Source: Marisa cornuarietis (lineage: Eukaryota; Mollusca; Gastropoda; Architaenioglossa; Ampullariidae). Taken from it: 64,000 nt of DNA. Positions 46,090-58,047 of the stretch are shown piece by piece (within the stretch, counting starts at the first letter, position 1; each line of letters begins with the position of its first letter). The stretch covers positions 19,486,501 to 19,550,500 of the forward strand of contig SMMW01000003.1 in NCBI GenBank assembly GCA_004794655.1, read 5' to 3'. A program made the translations under genes and the position numbers. Under the pieces are notes generated by a model, which saw nothing but the letters and a program-made list of their open reading frames with translations, was not told the DNA's origin and made no database searches.

Positions 46090-48372
46090 ATGGATGTAAT
46101 ATCTGGAAATGCAGTTTCAAGCTCAAACATTCCTTCTACCAATGGAACAGATCTGAGTTCTAACGTTGGTAACACACTTGAGAAAAATGTTAATGAAAAG
46201 CCTAATGATTGGAATCAGTCACAAGTGTATCCATCAGGATTTGCTTTTGGAATGCACTCAAGTAGCCAGAATTACCAGCATAGTCCGACCACATCTAATG
46301 TCTTGAGCTCAGGCTACAAGAACTTTACAACGAGACACAATGACTGGGCAATGCATGCATCATCAGTTTACAGTGGTATGACACCAGGAGCATTCCCTAT
46401 AATGCAGACACTTCATCCTGATACTGCAGCAGCCATTCAGTCATCATTTGATCCTGGAGTGCTTGGATTAGTGGCTTGCAGAAAAGGGGAAGCTCAGCAA
46501 GATCAGTTGACATCAAGACCTAACAGTGCCGCTCTAACAAGCTCAGCCACTAGTGCCAGCACCTGGCATCAACCTGCTGAGGATAATGGGTCAATTGAGA
46601 ATCAGTCTCAACTGCCAGTGCAAAACCTGGTCACTACCAAAATAGGCAATAAGGGTGGTATTCATAAGTGCAAGAGCTGTGGAGAAGTGTTTGCTAAGAG
46701 AGATGGCTTGCGTGCTCACCGCAGGGCAGAGCATGCAGTAGGGTCTCACAAATGCACAGAATGTGGAAAAGCATTTTCACATAGGTCACATTTACAACAG
46801 CATGTTCGTATTCACACTGGTGAAAAGCTGTACAAATGCCAAATTTGTCACAAGGAATTTATTCATAGTGGCAGCCTCTCAAATCATATGAAAAGTCATG
46901 CAGCGGAAGTTAGTGGATCTGGAATTCCTCAGCAGCGTATTAATGCAGAATTAATACAAGTGGAAGCAGAAATTGATCAAAAAGAAACATTAGATGCAAG
47001 CACAAGCAATGATACATTTGAACATACAGAAATCAAGAGGATGCCATTTATGTGTCACTGTGGCAAGAAATTTGCATGTTTCGCAAAACTCAAGCTGCAT
47101 GAAAGAACTCACACTGGTGAAAAACCATACAAGTGTCACATTTGTGACAGAGCATTTGCAGAAAAAGGAAACCTGGAAAAACATAGGCGGACACATACTC
47201 GTGAGACTCCCTACTTGTGTCGAGAATGTGGCGAAACCTTTTGTCATTCTTACCAGTTGAAGCGTCACAAAATGAAACACTTGGGTGATGTGAAACCATT
47301 TGTTTGTACACAATGTGGTCGAGGATTCATACAAGAAGCTAAGCTGGTGTTACATACTCGTATACATACAGGGGAAAAGCCATATGTATGCTCTATCTGT
47401 GACAAACGCTTTGCAGAGAAAGGTAATCTGCGACAGCATGAGCGTACACACTCCAGCGATAAACCTTACAGCTGTGACCATTGCAGCAAAAGTTTTGCTC
47501 ATGCTACAGGACTAAGAACTCACAAAAAGAGACATAATTTGCCATTATCTTTGCAAATAAAATCAAAGCCAACTAATCCTCTTATAGTAGGACCCAACAA
47601 GAAAACATATGTTGACACAGCTGTACAGACTTTCACCGTTCTTGGACCAACAGTAGAAAGATATGGACCATATGGTGAACCATACATTGATAGACCACCA
47701 ACATATGCATATGACAAACCTCATGTACTGCAGCGTCAAGATCCTACTTCAGTTGATCCCAGGTATGCTTTTGTCCATCATGAGGCAATGACTTCTGTAG
47801 GATTTGATTCCAGACCACCATCAGTTCCAGACTCCAGTCCATCTACCCATGCTAGTTCAAGAGCTCTAAATCATGACAGAATTGGCAATAAATCTGGTCA
47901 AATAAGACACTCTGCTGATTCAGAGAATATATCCCACAAAGTGGCTTCAAATGCCTCCTCGGGTAACATGGATAACCGAGGGGTAGATATGCATGCAATA
48001 GAGAGAGGTGCTGTCAACATGCGAGCTATGGATATGCGAGCGGTAGATGTACGTAGTTCAAGTGCACTAGTGCACACAGCAGTGTCAGCAGGGAGAGAAG
48101 TCATTTCCCGCAGTGGTTATCTTGGAGACATTATGACTAATAGTGGTTTAGAACTCAGAAATGTTCTTGCAGCTGCACAGGAAACAATGAACAGCCGTGG
48201 TGGTGGTAATTTGCGCCTTCCTGCAAGTTTTGTTCCAGATATGATGTCTCTTGGAGCAATGGATGCTCGACTGTCACATGGGAATGTGCCAGTCAGTGGT
48301 GTAGAGTTAAGATGTGCTTTGGGTCAGGATATTGCATCACCAGGTGTAGACTCTGTATCTTTCAGCCCTTGA
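46090..48372 (+). CDS. C2H2 zinc-finger protein with nine fingers (760 aa, intronless coding region)
   Basis: Probable nuclear DNA-binding transcription factor. The coding region is one open frame. Residues 1-193 are Ser/Thr/Asn/Gln-rich and without a recognised domain. Nine C2H2 fingers occupy about 194-482 (first cysteines at 194, 222, 250, 322, 349, 377, 406, 434, 462). Finger 4 has an unusual C-x-C pair (CHC at 322-324). Several linkers are the canonical TGEKPY type. A 51-residue gap with an acidic stretch separates fingers 3 and 4. Fingers 5 and 8 are near-copies (AEKGNL core), so fingers 4-6 and 7-9 look like a duplicated triplet. The tail (483-760) is low-complexity and includes a short Met-Arg-Ala-Val/Met-Asp repeat around 637-657. 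No KRAB, BTB or SCAN domain is seen. The orthologue cannot be named by eye. Confidence 0.93.
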   Translation: MDVISGNAVSSSNIPSTNGTDLSSNVGNTLEKNVNEKPNDWNQSQVYPSGFAFGMHSSSQNYQHSPTTSNVLSSGYKNFTTRHNDWAMHASSVYSGMTPGAFPIMQTLHPDTAAAIQSSFDPGVLGLVACRKGEAQQDQLTSRPNSAALTSSATSASTWHQPAEDNGSIENQSQLPVQNLVTTKIGNKGGIHKCKSCGEVFAKRDGLRAHRRAEHAVGSHKCTECGKAFSHRSHLQQHVRIHTGEKLYKCQICHKEFIHSGSLSNHMKSHAAEVSGSGIPQQRINAELIQVEAEIDQKETLDASTSNDTFEHTEIKRMPFMCHCGKKFACFAKLKLHERTHTGEKPYKCHICDRAFAEKGNLEKHRRTHTRETPYLCRECGETFCHSYQLKRHKMKHLGDVKPFVCTQCGRGFIQEAKLVLHTRIHTGEKPYVCSICDKRFAEKGNLRQHERTHSSDKPYSCDHCSKSFAHATGLRTHKKRHNLPLSLQIKSKPTNPLIVGPNKKTYVDTAVQTFTVLGPTVERYGPYGEPYIDRPPTYAYDKPHVLQRQDPTSVDPRYAFVHHEAMTSVGFDSRPPSVPDSSPSTHASSRALNHDRIGNKSGQIRHSADSENISHKVASNASSGNMDNRGVDMHAIERGAVNMRAMDMRAVDVRSSSALVHTAVSAGREVISRSGYLGDIMTNSGLELRNVLAAAQETMNSRGGGNLRLPASFVPDMMSLGAMDARLSHGNVPVSGVELRCALGQDIASPGVDSVSFSP

Positions 48373-49560
48373 TTTTGTTTTTTTAAATTGCATGGTCTGT
48401 ATTCACTAGATTGCTGGCAAACTGTTTCCTTACCAAATTGTACGTAAAAAGAACGAGAAAAAAATGCAAAAAACTACATCAGAATAATGAGAATACATAT
48501 GCTTATAACATACAATGCTTATAACATGCAGAAGTTATTTATAGCATATTTATTTAGGGAAGGAAATACTTGCACAAGGGAAACAGAAAGGTACTAGTGC
48601 TTTTTTTTAAAATTTGAACGTGTATATTCTTGGTAATATTGATGCCAGTAATTTTTCCCCATAATTCCTCTGATGCTTTATTCATTTTACATTATTAATT
48701 ATAAAAACACCAATGCAAAATTATAATTTATATACATTTGTGCATAAGTTTAAATGAGCAGCCCTGTAGTTTCAAACAGCTGTTGGAGCACAGTGCTTGG
48801 GGCATTAGTATAAAAAAATTATTTTTGTATTTATGTTTTCTGCATTATGAGTTTGAAGTGATCCTTTGCATCATGTCTTCATGATGGATCAGAATAGAGC
48901 ATCAGGATATGTATATATCCATTTGCATTCAAGCAGCCCATGCATATTTATACTTGTCCACTTGCATACAGTCACGTAGGTATGTAAGTATCATGATATA
49001 TTTTAGGACAAATGTATCAAGCTTGTATCTGAGTTATCCAATTACTGTAAACATTAAGACTTGAGCTCGCCTCTACAAGGGGAAATGCACTCAACAAATT
49101 CAGTTAATACTAATAAACAGGAAAGTGTTTGATAAAATACACTTGCATTTATCCCTAGAATTAGAATTGTAGCTTAGTAATGAATCAGACACTATTCTGC
49201 TTATGCTAGTTTTAGATGCAGAGTAATTTACAACTCAGCATATACATATGATGTCCAATAGTGCAAGTGAAGCAGCTGTATGTAATATGGTGATGCATGC
49301 CTTATGATGCTTATAGTATATATATCCACATGCTTAAACATCCCAGACTCTGAGTCTTCCCGGTTTTGAAAACTGTGGATATTATATTGATATTCCCACA
49401 AAATGCTTTTGCCATGCACATTTTCATTTGCCTGCCTGAATGTTGTTTGTGCTATGAATATATGAACTGGAGGAGAAAGAGAATCTTACTGAATAGCTCG
49501 AGATTTCCAAAGACTGGATCAATAGACACCAAATAAAGACTTTAACTTCATTTCCTTTTA
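48373..49560 (+). other. Probable 3' UTR of the zinc-finger gene
   Basis: AT-rich DNA without coding potential follows the stop codon. The best polyadenylation signal is AATAAA at 49532-49537, which would give a 3' UTR of about 1.17 kb. Confidence 0.5.
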
Positions 49561-50650
49561 ATGCAAATTCTTTGCCTTTATATCATGTGACTACTTTTTT
49601 TCTTTAGCACTCATGTGTGTATGGTTTGAAGAGCAATTTCATTATAAAAAGTGTTTTCTTTGCTCATTGTGTCTGCTATTTCTCTGCCTGTCCTGTTCTT
49701 CAGGCAACAAGCTTACCCAGTGAAGTGTTGTAAATAAGTTTTTTTAACTGTTGCTTTATGTGGATTAAAAGTAAGACTTATGTTCTTCTCTTGTAACTTC
49801 AAGAATTTTAGTCATAGGAGATAACATTTCAAAAATATCTCTTCTATTGAATTTTAAGTCACTTAAAGTTTTGTGAAGTCACTGAAGTGTTTGGTGGGAT
49901 AGAGAGAAAAATCTTGTTGGGAAAATCCTTGACATCACAAATGTGTGAAATGTTTTTCCCCTTTGGCATCTTTTCAAAAGAATATATTATTCAGGTGTTA
50001 AATGAGTGTTTATGAATACTCATCTATGTTGCTTTTATAACAAAATATTTTTTCATTTTATTTCTTTGTCTCTTGGGACATGGATCTATTGCACCTTACA
50101 AGTTTTCCTGCTTTGATAGAGATACTGTTACTAGAAAAAAATGGGTTTGCTTTGAATGATGCCTGACCCTCCCCGTTAATTAAAAAAATGTTATCAGTAC
50201 TTTTTTTTAGAAAATAAGCAACACAAAGAATATTTAATAACGAGGTGACATTATTAGACTTACTATAATGGTTTAAGTGTTTTTAAACAGCTTTGAAAGG
50301 AGAGAGTTGGATTTTGCTTTTAATATGTTGCACTCAAGGTATGTTGAACCAGTTGGAGGTCACAGTTATCAAAACCAAGGTTCTTTTAGCTCAGGTGAAA
50401 AGGAGCATTTCATTTAAGGTTTTATAATGGAGAAGTTATTGAATTTTTCATCTTGAACTGCAACACAATCTTTCTGGAGAAGTTTAGTCTAATTTTTATG
50501 AACTCCAAAAGCATGGAATCATAGGTCCATAGGTCAAACACAAGGTAAAAATGCATATAGCAGATTTCTTTATAACAGTCAGCATAAAGGATGTAGAATT
50601 AGAAAACTGTTTCACTCAGCTTATTTAATTCAACACATTTTCTTGTTGAG
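49561..50650. other. Intergenic
   Basis: AT-rich, no gene or repeat recognised. Confidence 0.5.
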
Positions 50651-50860
50651 GAGGCAGCATAGCCTAGTGGTTAATGCACTTGACTGTAGAGCAGAAGGTC
50701 ACAGGTTCGAGCTATGCTCAGACCTGTGGTTAGAAACACCCCATGCCCACCCAGAAGCTGCTCTGCAGGAATGGTTGCCTGATTTATCAGGTCAGGCAAG
50801 ATGTCAGAATAAGAGGGTTGGGTTTTGCCTTCCATATGCTGTGCCCCAGACATGCCCTGC
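50651..50860 (+). repeat. tRNA-derived SINE
   Basis: A box tagcctagtgg (50660-50670) and B box aggttcgagct (50703-50713) with tRNA spacing, followed by a body with ggaatggttgcctgatttat. The anticodon region does not fold as a clean tRNA, so it is not a tRNA gene. Confidence 0.7.
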
Positions 50861-53800
50861 AGTTTTGGAATTCTTTACCCTTAATCTTTTATTTCTTGCA
50901 AGAACCTTGAATATTGGTAGCATGGCTTTAGTTACATAAATTTTTATACAGTAGATTTAATTAATGTGTCAGTGGTTAATTTGAATAGCAGTTTATTTGG
51001 GACAAATGTTTAGGAACAAAAACAAATTGCATGCTTGGGACACCATGCCACTCAAATGGAAAAGTAACTAGTAGGTGACTCTTAGATGATGTCTAGAATC
51101 AAAACTTATTAAATTGTAACCAGTTCACTCAGTCATGACAAATGCATTAAGTGTTACTATTTTGTTTGCAGTGGTTGCTTGGCAGCATGCTTGTGATCAC
51201 TAAAGGTTTAGGGTGGTACATGGTCCACTTCAATAATCAACAGGTGTACTGTCTTCAGCATAGTGATTTCACTATATTTTTTCTCCAGAGTTCCACAAAG
51301 AGATTTGAGTTAACAATTCCCCACTGTTTTATTGCATTTGCAGCAAAGTAAATTATGTAGAATATGGTTAATAAATAAGTAAATAGCTGTCAGATTCTTG
51401 GTAAATTTATTTTGTTTGAATTGTTTTGAAACATTTGTTTCTGATTTTTACTATTTGTTCTGGATCTCATTTAAATATTTTTTCATGTAAACATTGAATA
51501 ATTGGGTCAGCAGTATCATTGGCCTAGAATGTTTAAGTTCTGATGTGTCCAAGCAAAAAGTCTAGTTTTGATATCATGTGTGTAACTTTTGTAGAGTGAC
51601 ATCTGTGGTAAATTAACCAGCTTTTAAGCAGCTACAACTTGGTGCTTTGAGGGTAGCAAGTACCTCCAGGTTTCTGACTGACTCATTACCATCAGCTTAC
51701 TTTCTGTGTATAACTGTTTGTGTTGAAAGGATATGATCACTGAGTTCCAAGCTGCAGTTTTTGTAACTGTGTTTCTATTTTTAAAAGAGGTTCACGTAAC
51801 TGAATATGAAACTTGCATTTAAAATTATTACAATCCTAATTCAAATCACTGAATGAATAGAAGATGCTATTATCAAACAACATAATGAAAAAGGCAGGGT
51901 TAACCAACTAACTACTAGAGTTGGGTTGCATCTGCATTCATATTTTGTTTGTAAGCATATAAATATACCTGTGCATTTCAAAAAATGAACAGGTCCTACA
52001 GATACTCGTAATGCATGGACAAGATGTGAATGCTTATTCAGGGCATTTAAGACTATAGCTTGTAGGGGCGTTCCTGCATTAAAAAATTTAAAATACAGCA
52101 GGTTTAATATGAGAATATGCAGGATGCTTCTTTTTTTGGCATGCCTTCAGCTCATAACTGAGTGGTAATAGTTGGAGTGAATCTTGATATAGTAGAGTTA
52201 CATCTCTATGACTAAAGGCTAACTAGAGTGCACAATTATTGAGCGGGTTTAGTTCATTAAAAGATACAGAGGATTAGGGTTAGGAGTAAACAATTGTTCC
52301 ATTCATGAGATACAAACCTTTAAATGCTGTGCTTGTTACCCGAATTTGTAAAGATCTCAATTTTTTTTGGTTGTGACGTCATAAATGATGGTAGGAGAAA
52401 AAAAAACCTTTATGCTCTTGAAAAAGTTTATAATAACTCCAGCTTTCGGTGTGCCTCCACTTGACTTCATAAGCAACTTTGTCAATAATGATGTCTCACT
52501 GATTTGGCGATATCTTAGTAGCCAGAAATACAAATTTAGGTCAATTCATGCATGCTTTTCTAAAAGCTCAATGAAACATTTTTCAAAACAAATAGCAATT
52601 TATATTCTGTAATGTGTCAACAGCTTTGAGCCTAATTTTGTTACGATTTTAGCAAGACTTAGCCAGAATGAGCAGACACAGAATCATGATTTTAGCTCAG
52701 ATATTGATGAATAACTGTGCTGATACAAAATAACTTCCCCACCCTTCTCTTCCCTCTGTGTGTGTGTCTCTCTCTCTCTAGTGTCCATCCCTCCACTTTC
52801 CATCTTTTTATCTCTGTTTAAAAATCTTTATAAACTTGAGGGAGAGGTAACATTGTAATCATTCTTTTTTCCTGATTGCTTTTTTTTCACGTGGACTGTT
52901 AAAAACATTGAATGGTTATATTACCAGAAACTGTGCATCTAGCTATTGCATATATTGTATCAATATTACAATGGGAACATGTACTAGACTAGTACTCGCC
53001 ATTGAAGGTAACATTTTTCTCATGTTATGCTAGTGTGATATACGATCTTTTCTAAGCTGCATATTCTGAGAAAATTTTATAGATTCTAATATATCAAACA
53101 TAAAGATCCATATGAAGATAAATACAGGAAAGGCAGTCTATAGTATTACTGTGGTGTGAGCCATTTGTTCTGACTGGTTGACACTCACAGTTTTACTTAA
53201 ATGCCATGATGTTGTCTCGTATAGGGCAAATTGCTTGACACAACATAGTATCTACTACTTGTAGGAAAATACAGAAGTGTAAGATATCTGCCAATGCCAT
53301 GATGGATTACTTTCCCTCATTCTGTATATGTGTGCATGTGTTCATGCATGGGGGAGTGTGTAATTTGGGGATGGAGGGTAGCAAAATGGTCAGAAATTGT
53401 TTTGTAGTTTAAATTACAGTTTTCACTGCAGGATTTCATAATCTCACATGCTTTAGTTTAATACACCGTTCAAGGAAGGTTGGCAACACACAGAGTAAAT
53501 AATACAAGGTCAGTAGCTGCATTCTTAAAGACAAAACGAGCAAATCCTATCACCTTTTTGAATCTTACTAAACAGAATTATTATGACGTTTTCTGAAACT
53601 TGTACAGATGACCTTAAAACCTACAGCTCAGCCCTAAACAATGTGTAGAGCTAATGTTTAGAGCCAAAGGAATGCTTCATGCAAAAAGCTTGGGTTCTCC
53701 TATTCATGTCTTAAAATGACAGTTTTAACTATTAATTGTGTACATAAAATTTCAAAAATAACAGGACAGTATCAGATGAAATTCTGTGTTGAATTTGTGT

Positions 53801-55680
53801 TGTCTAATACATTTAACTGCACAAGAAGTCCAATGTAAATCCTCTAAGCCACATACACAAAAGAATAGCTGTTGTCTTTTATTCCTATAGCACACATAGA
53901 ACTGCATACTTTAATTTTCTCAGATTTTTCTTTGTGAAATTAGCAAACAGATATTACTAAATTTATTGTGACTAAGCACTTTGATATAAACACTCTTTGT
54001 TTATGCTGCTGAAGTACATTTTGATTAATGTTTCAGTCTATTTTAAGTGGCTTTTAAAAATATTTTTGTTGATTCATCCATATACCTATTGGGGCTTTAA
54101 ACAGAAGACAGTTTGCCATGTTGCAGAAATACCAAAATAATCAGACACCATGTCAGTCTCAAATTTATGCAAGGCTTAAGAAATTTGTTTGCTTAGTGTG
54201 AAAACATTTGAACATGATATTCAGTTTATTCTAGTCAACAATATGCTCAGAAGACTTCTAAAAATAACAAGCTGTTCTTTTAGAATTTTCTAAAATGAAA
54301 ATATATCCATTTCAGTGCAAATTACTTTGGTAGTTTTCTTTTGTTTATGCACCTTGTTATTGTTAAGCTGAAGAAAAAGTGACAGATAAGATACATGGTA
54401 TTTGTAAATTAATAGACAGGATATATTAAAAGTATATTTCATATATATTTACTGTTTTTGCAGCTTATATTGTAAACCCATGCCACTTGGACAATATACA
54501 TTATGTCCAGGCAAGGCATATTTTGATTGCATGTATTTGAAACATTATCTGAGAAATCTCTTAGTCACAGAGAGTGCCTCAAATGATAAAGTAAGTTGTA
54601 TGTTATCTATCCTTAAAATAAGATTTAACAAACAGAAATGTGAAAGAAAAAAATCAGTTTAAGCAGCTGTCCTGTTGGTGTATGTACACTTGTAATTAAG
54701 ACTGAAGTCTTTTGTCATAATCCTTTTGTGTACTGTAGTTGTATAGGTACCTACATGTTCAGTTGAAAAATATTTCAGCTACATTAGATCATAGTGCATA
54801 TCAGTGGACACCAGAAACTAAAGTTGTCAAGAAATTGTGTTAAAAGTATATATTTAATGGTTCATGTATTCGTACAGAAGCTTATAGTGATGTCTGAGTT
54901 TTCATTAAAAACTTCACCTGATTTGTGTTCAAATAATTCTTTGTGATAAAGTGGGATACATCAGTTTCTTGTCAGACATGCTCCATGAGCTAGGTTTTTC
55001 TGTGCTTCATTTTACTGAATTTTTGCAACAGGTAAAGAAAAAGGGGGAGGCACCACCGCCTGTTGCTTTGTGCTCTCAACTTTGGAATAGAAAGTTGCTA
55101 CTCACATGCCCAAATCTGTGGCTGCATATTTCCCCCTCCCCATCACCCCGACATCACTTTGCCCCTAACCGATGGATATCTGGGAAGATAAAATGTGGCA
55201 GACCTAAAGGGGTGGATGCAGCCTTCCACAAATTGTTTGTTCCTGACTCATGGTGAACTACCTACACTGACTTTATAGTATCTAGTCTATAGTAACCTTT
55301 ACCTTTCAGGGGGAAAAAACGAAGAAGAATAAGAATTAAGAACATATTACAAAGTGTGCTATTAAATTTGTCAACAGAAACCAACAAACATTTTTGGAAC
55401 TGACGATCAATAAACTTGGTCGCAGAAGCAAATATCAGAAGCAGCTTACGATGCTATTTAGCCAGTGAACCAACCCATTCTTCATGCCACTTGAAGTCTT
55501 TGATTAGGAAAAATTGGAAACTGCAATAACTGGGTTGAAAATCATTAAAATAATTTACAAAAATAATGAAGCTATACTAAGCCATCCAGTATGCTCATCA
55601 GTAACCTTTTGCTGAAAGGTGCTGCCAACTGCACACCGTTTGATGAGCATGATCATGAACACGTTAATACGCGTTAAAAA
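50861..55680. other. Intergenic, nothing firm
   Basis: Long AT-rich stretch with a GT/CT microsatellite at 52756-52780. The block 55030-55320 is less AT-rich and may be another old repeat. No exon with good splice borders and a recognisable product was seen. Confidence 0.5.
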
Positions 55681-55722
55681 TAATATATATATATATATAT
55701 ACTGTATATATATATATACAAG
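55681..55722. repeat. (AT)n microsatellite, palindromic
   Basis: Two TA runs either side of a ctg, able to form a hairpin. Confidence 0.8.
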
Positions 55723-55879
55723 CTTTATGCCTAGCTTATGGTTACCTTCTACATGTATTAATGCTGGACTGCACAGAAAGGCAGCTAGGGTTCCTAAAAT
55801 GTTTTCCAAGATACCCTTTGAAATCTGTGTTCCACCTCTTGTTTTATGCACGAATCGATTCCATCACGCTACAAGAGTC

Positions 55880-56660
55880 TGTGGTCCCTGAATACAGGTT
55901 GGTGACTGTCCAGTCCTCTGTTACAGACCTGCTGAGGCATGTTAATGTTAACAAGGCTGTCAGTCCAGATGGGATCTGTGCACATAACCCCCATTACTGT
56001 GGAGAATAACTTAGCGGAGTTTTACAACCATCTATTCCAGCTCTCTGTATATTCCTGCCACATTCCTGATATCTGAAAACTTTCGCACACTGTGCTTGTC
56101 CCAAAAACCATAAACCCAACAACTTCACAACAGTCGCTCTTACATCACTTAGTATGAAAACACTTGAAAAAAATTTCAAGAGTGAGCAGGTTATGACTGC
56201 TGTTATAAATATCTTGACCCACTACAGTTGAGGTGTAGATGATGCTACACTGTTTATGCTAAACACTCATAACAAACCTATGGAGAAACCTGGAGCTCAT
56301 GCCAGGCTTCTCTTTGTTGATTTTTCTTCTCACACCGTGCAACCTCACCTAGCTGCAAGCAGAGAGTATAATTTCGGACTTCCAGGTCTATATCCCATCA
56401 ACTAACTCTCTGGATCCTGGAATTTTTCAAGGCAGCAAAGAGAGTTTCCGTTAATGGACTTCTCTCAGATCCTGTTGTCAACTGTACAGGCTCCCCTCAA
56501 GGCTGCTGCTTGTTCCCACCATGTATAGCTGTTCATACCAACAGCTGGTGTAGAAGCACAACAGATCGATAAGAGCTTTCTTTTAAAATTTGCTGATGAC
56601 ACTGCCTTGCTGTCAGTCTTGTACGATAATAAACATGTTCAAAGTGGCACTTTCCTAAGT
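55880..56660 (+). mobile_element. Rex1/Babar-like retrotransposon relic
   Basis: Reads SVTDLLRHVNVNKAVSPDGI, then ARLLFVDFSSHTVQPHL-like (motif A), AKRVSVNGLLSDPVVNCTGS and PQGCCL (motif B), and LLKFADDTALLSVL (catalytic box, intact, 56584-56625). Many frame changes. It is the third Rex1-like fragment in the window. Confidence 0.7.
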
Positions 56661-58047
56661 TTGTATACAGGTGTGACGAACATTTCTTTGGCTAATTAAT
56701 TGATCATGCCTCGAAACTATAATTAAAGCAATTAAATGATCTTGACTTACGATGAACCAGCGCCTGATATGCAGTCATCGAGCAGTACTATCCAGTAGTA
56801 ACGCATGGTCAAGAGCTATTGCTTAAACTAATCAAGGAATTGTTTTTTCGCCTATATATATATAACAACGTCTAATTTCATTTGATAACAATGACGACCG
56901 ATCTACGTATATATTACCTGACTATAAATTTGTATAGAAAAAAAAAATTCTTTTTGTATACATTCAACAAGCAGTTAACGAATGTCATTACATTGGATAG
57001 TAACTTCTGTACTCGTTGGACGAATTGATTTGGTCGAGTTGGTACATGGTTAAATCGAGCGCTGAGCGTGTCCATATAGTGACGAAGAGGATGATGCCTC
57101 GACTACGGATGGCTCGACAGACGAATCTTTCAGAAATGTGTAGCTGCGTGTTTATCTGTAAAGATTTACTATATATTTTTAGCATTATTTTTATCAGTAG
57201 CGATTGTATACAACCTTTCCACTGTAAAGACATCAAAAGATTTTTTTAAATTACATATGAGCAAATCGATGCAAAACATGAAAAACGAGCAGACGAAACG
57301 AAAAACGAGCAGACGACGTTCAGCGCATGCGCAATGCAGGTGCAATGTACAGAAATGGATACAACGGCTGAAGTATATATGAACAAAGAATTCAGGTATC
57401 AACTAATTTTGAAACAGATTGGTCAGTCTCGTGGTGCAGTTGTTCAGCCCATGCGTCTAACATTTCCAATGTTAGTTGACTTAATTTAATTGACCATATA
57501 TCGCGGAGCATTATAACCAAAACAGCTAGGTCGCAGATATATTAAAACACTTACAATGACATGCTATAGTATACACAAACGCACTCATTCCCTAAAAATA
57601 TATTAAACAGGCTTTTAAAAAATACAGGTAATAAGAGAATTAACTAAATTGATAAATTCTCTAGTAAGAGAATTGACACATTAAAAAACAAAATACTGTG
57701 TACATTGTATTGATGCATTACACTTGTAAATGATTATCAAATATCAAGCATAGTGTTTTTTTTAAATAGATAGGATTTTAATAAGCTTTTAAATGCTGCC
57801 ATTGATTCTGAAGAAGGAATATGGTATGGAGGTAAGTTCCATAGTTTAGAAGCACAGAAGGAAAACATATTGCCAAATGTAAGTTTGAAAGTAGAATGGA
57901 TATAAATGCGAGAATCAGTTCACTCTCACATTTCTGTTTCATTTGCTACACAGATATTGAATATGAGTATCTTTTGTCTTATAATTTTTACTTAAAATTT
58001 TCAGACATTAGGAAGGCATTTTCATTAAACAAGATAGTCAAACTACA
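56661..58047. other. ZFAND1 upstream region
   Basis: AT-rich except for a CpG-bearing block at 57000-57420 that includes the NRF1-like site. No exon recognised. Confidence 0.4.
57323..57332. promoter_or_regulatory. NRF1-like palindrome GCGCATGCGC upstream of ZFAND1
   Basis: A perfect NRF1 core inside a locally CpG-bearing stretch (57000-57420) in otherwise AT-rich DNA, 715 bases before the ZFAND1 start codon. NRF1 sites mark housekeeping promoters in animals. It is flanked by two copies of an aaaaacgagcagacga repeat (57281-57316). It could mark the ZFAND1 promoter, but a 5' UTR of that length or a 5' UTR intron would be needed. Confidence 0.35.

Noticed and set aside
50651..50725. tRNA gene
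   Set aside because: A and B boxes are present, but the arms do not pair as a tRNA and there is a SINE body downstream.
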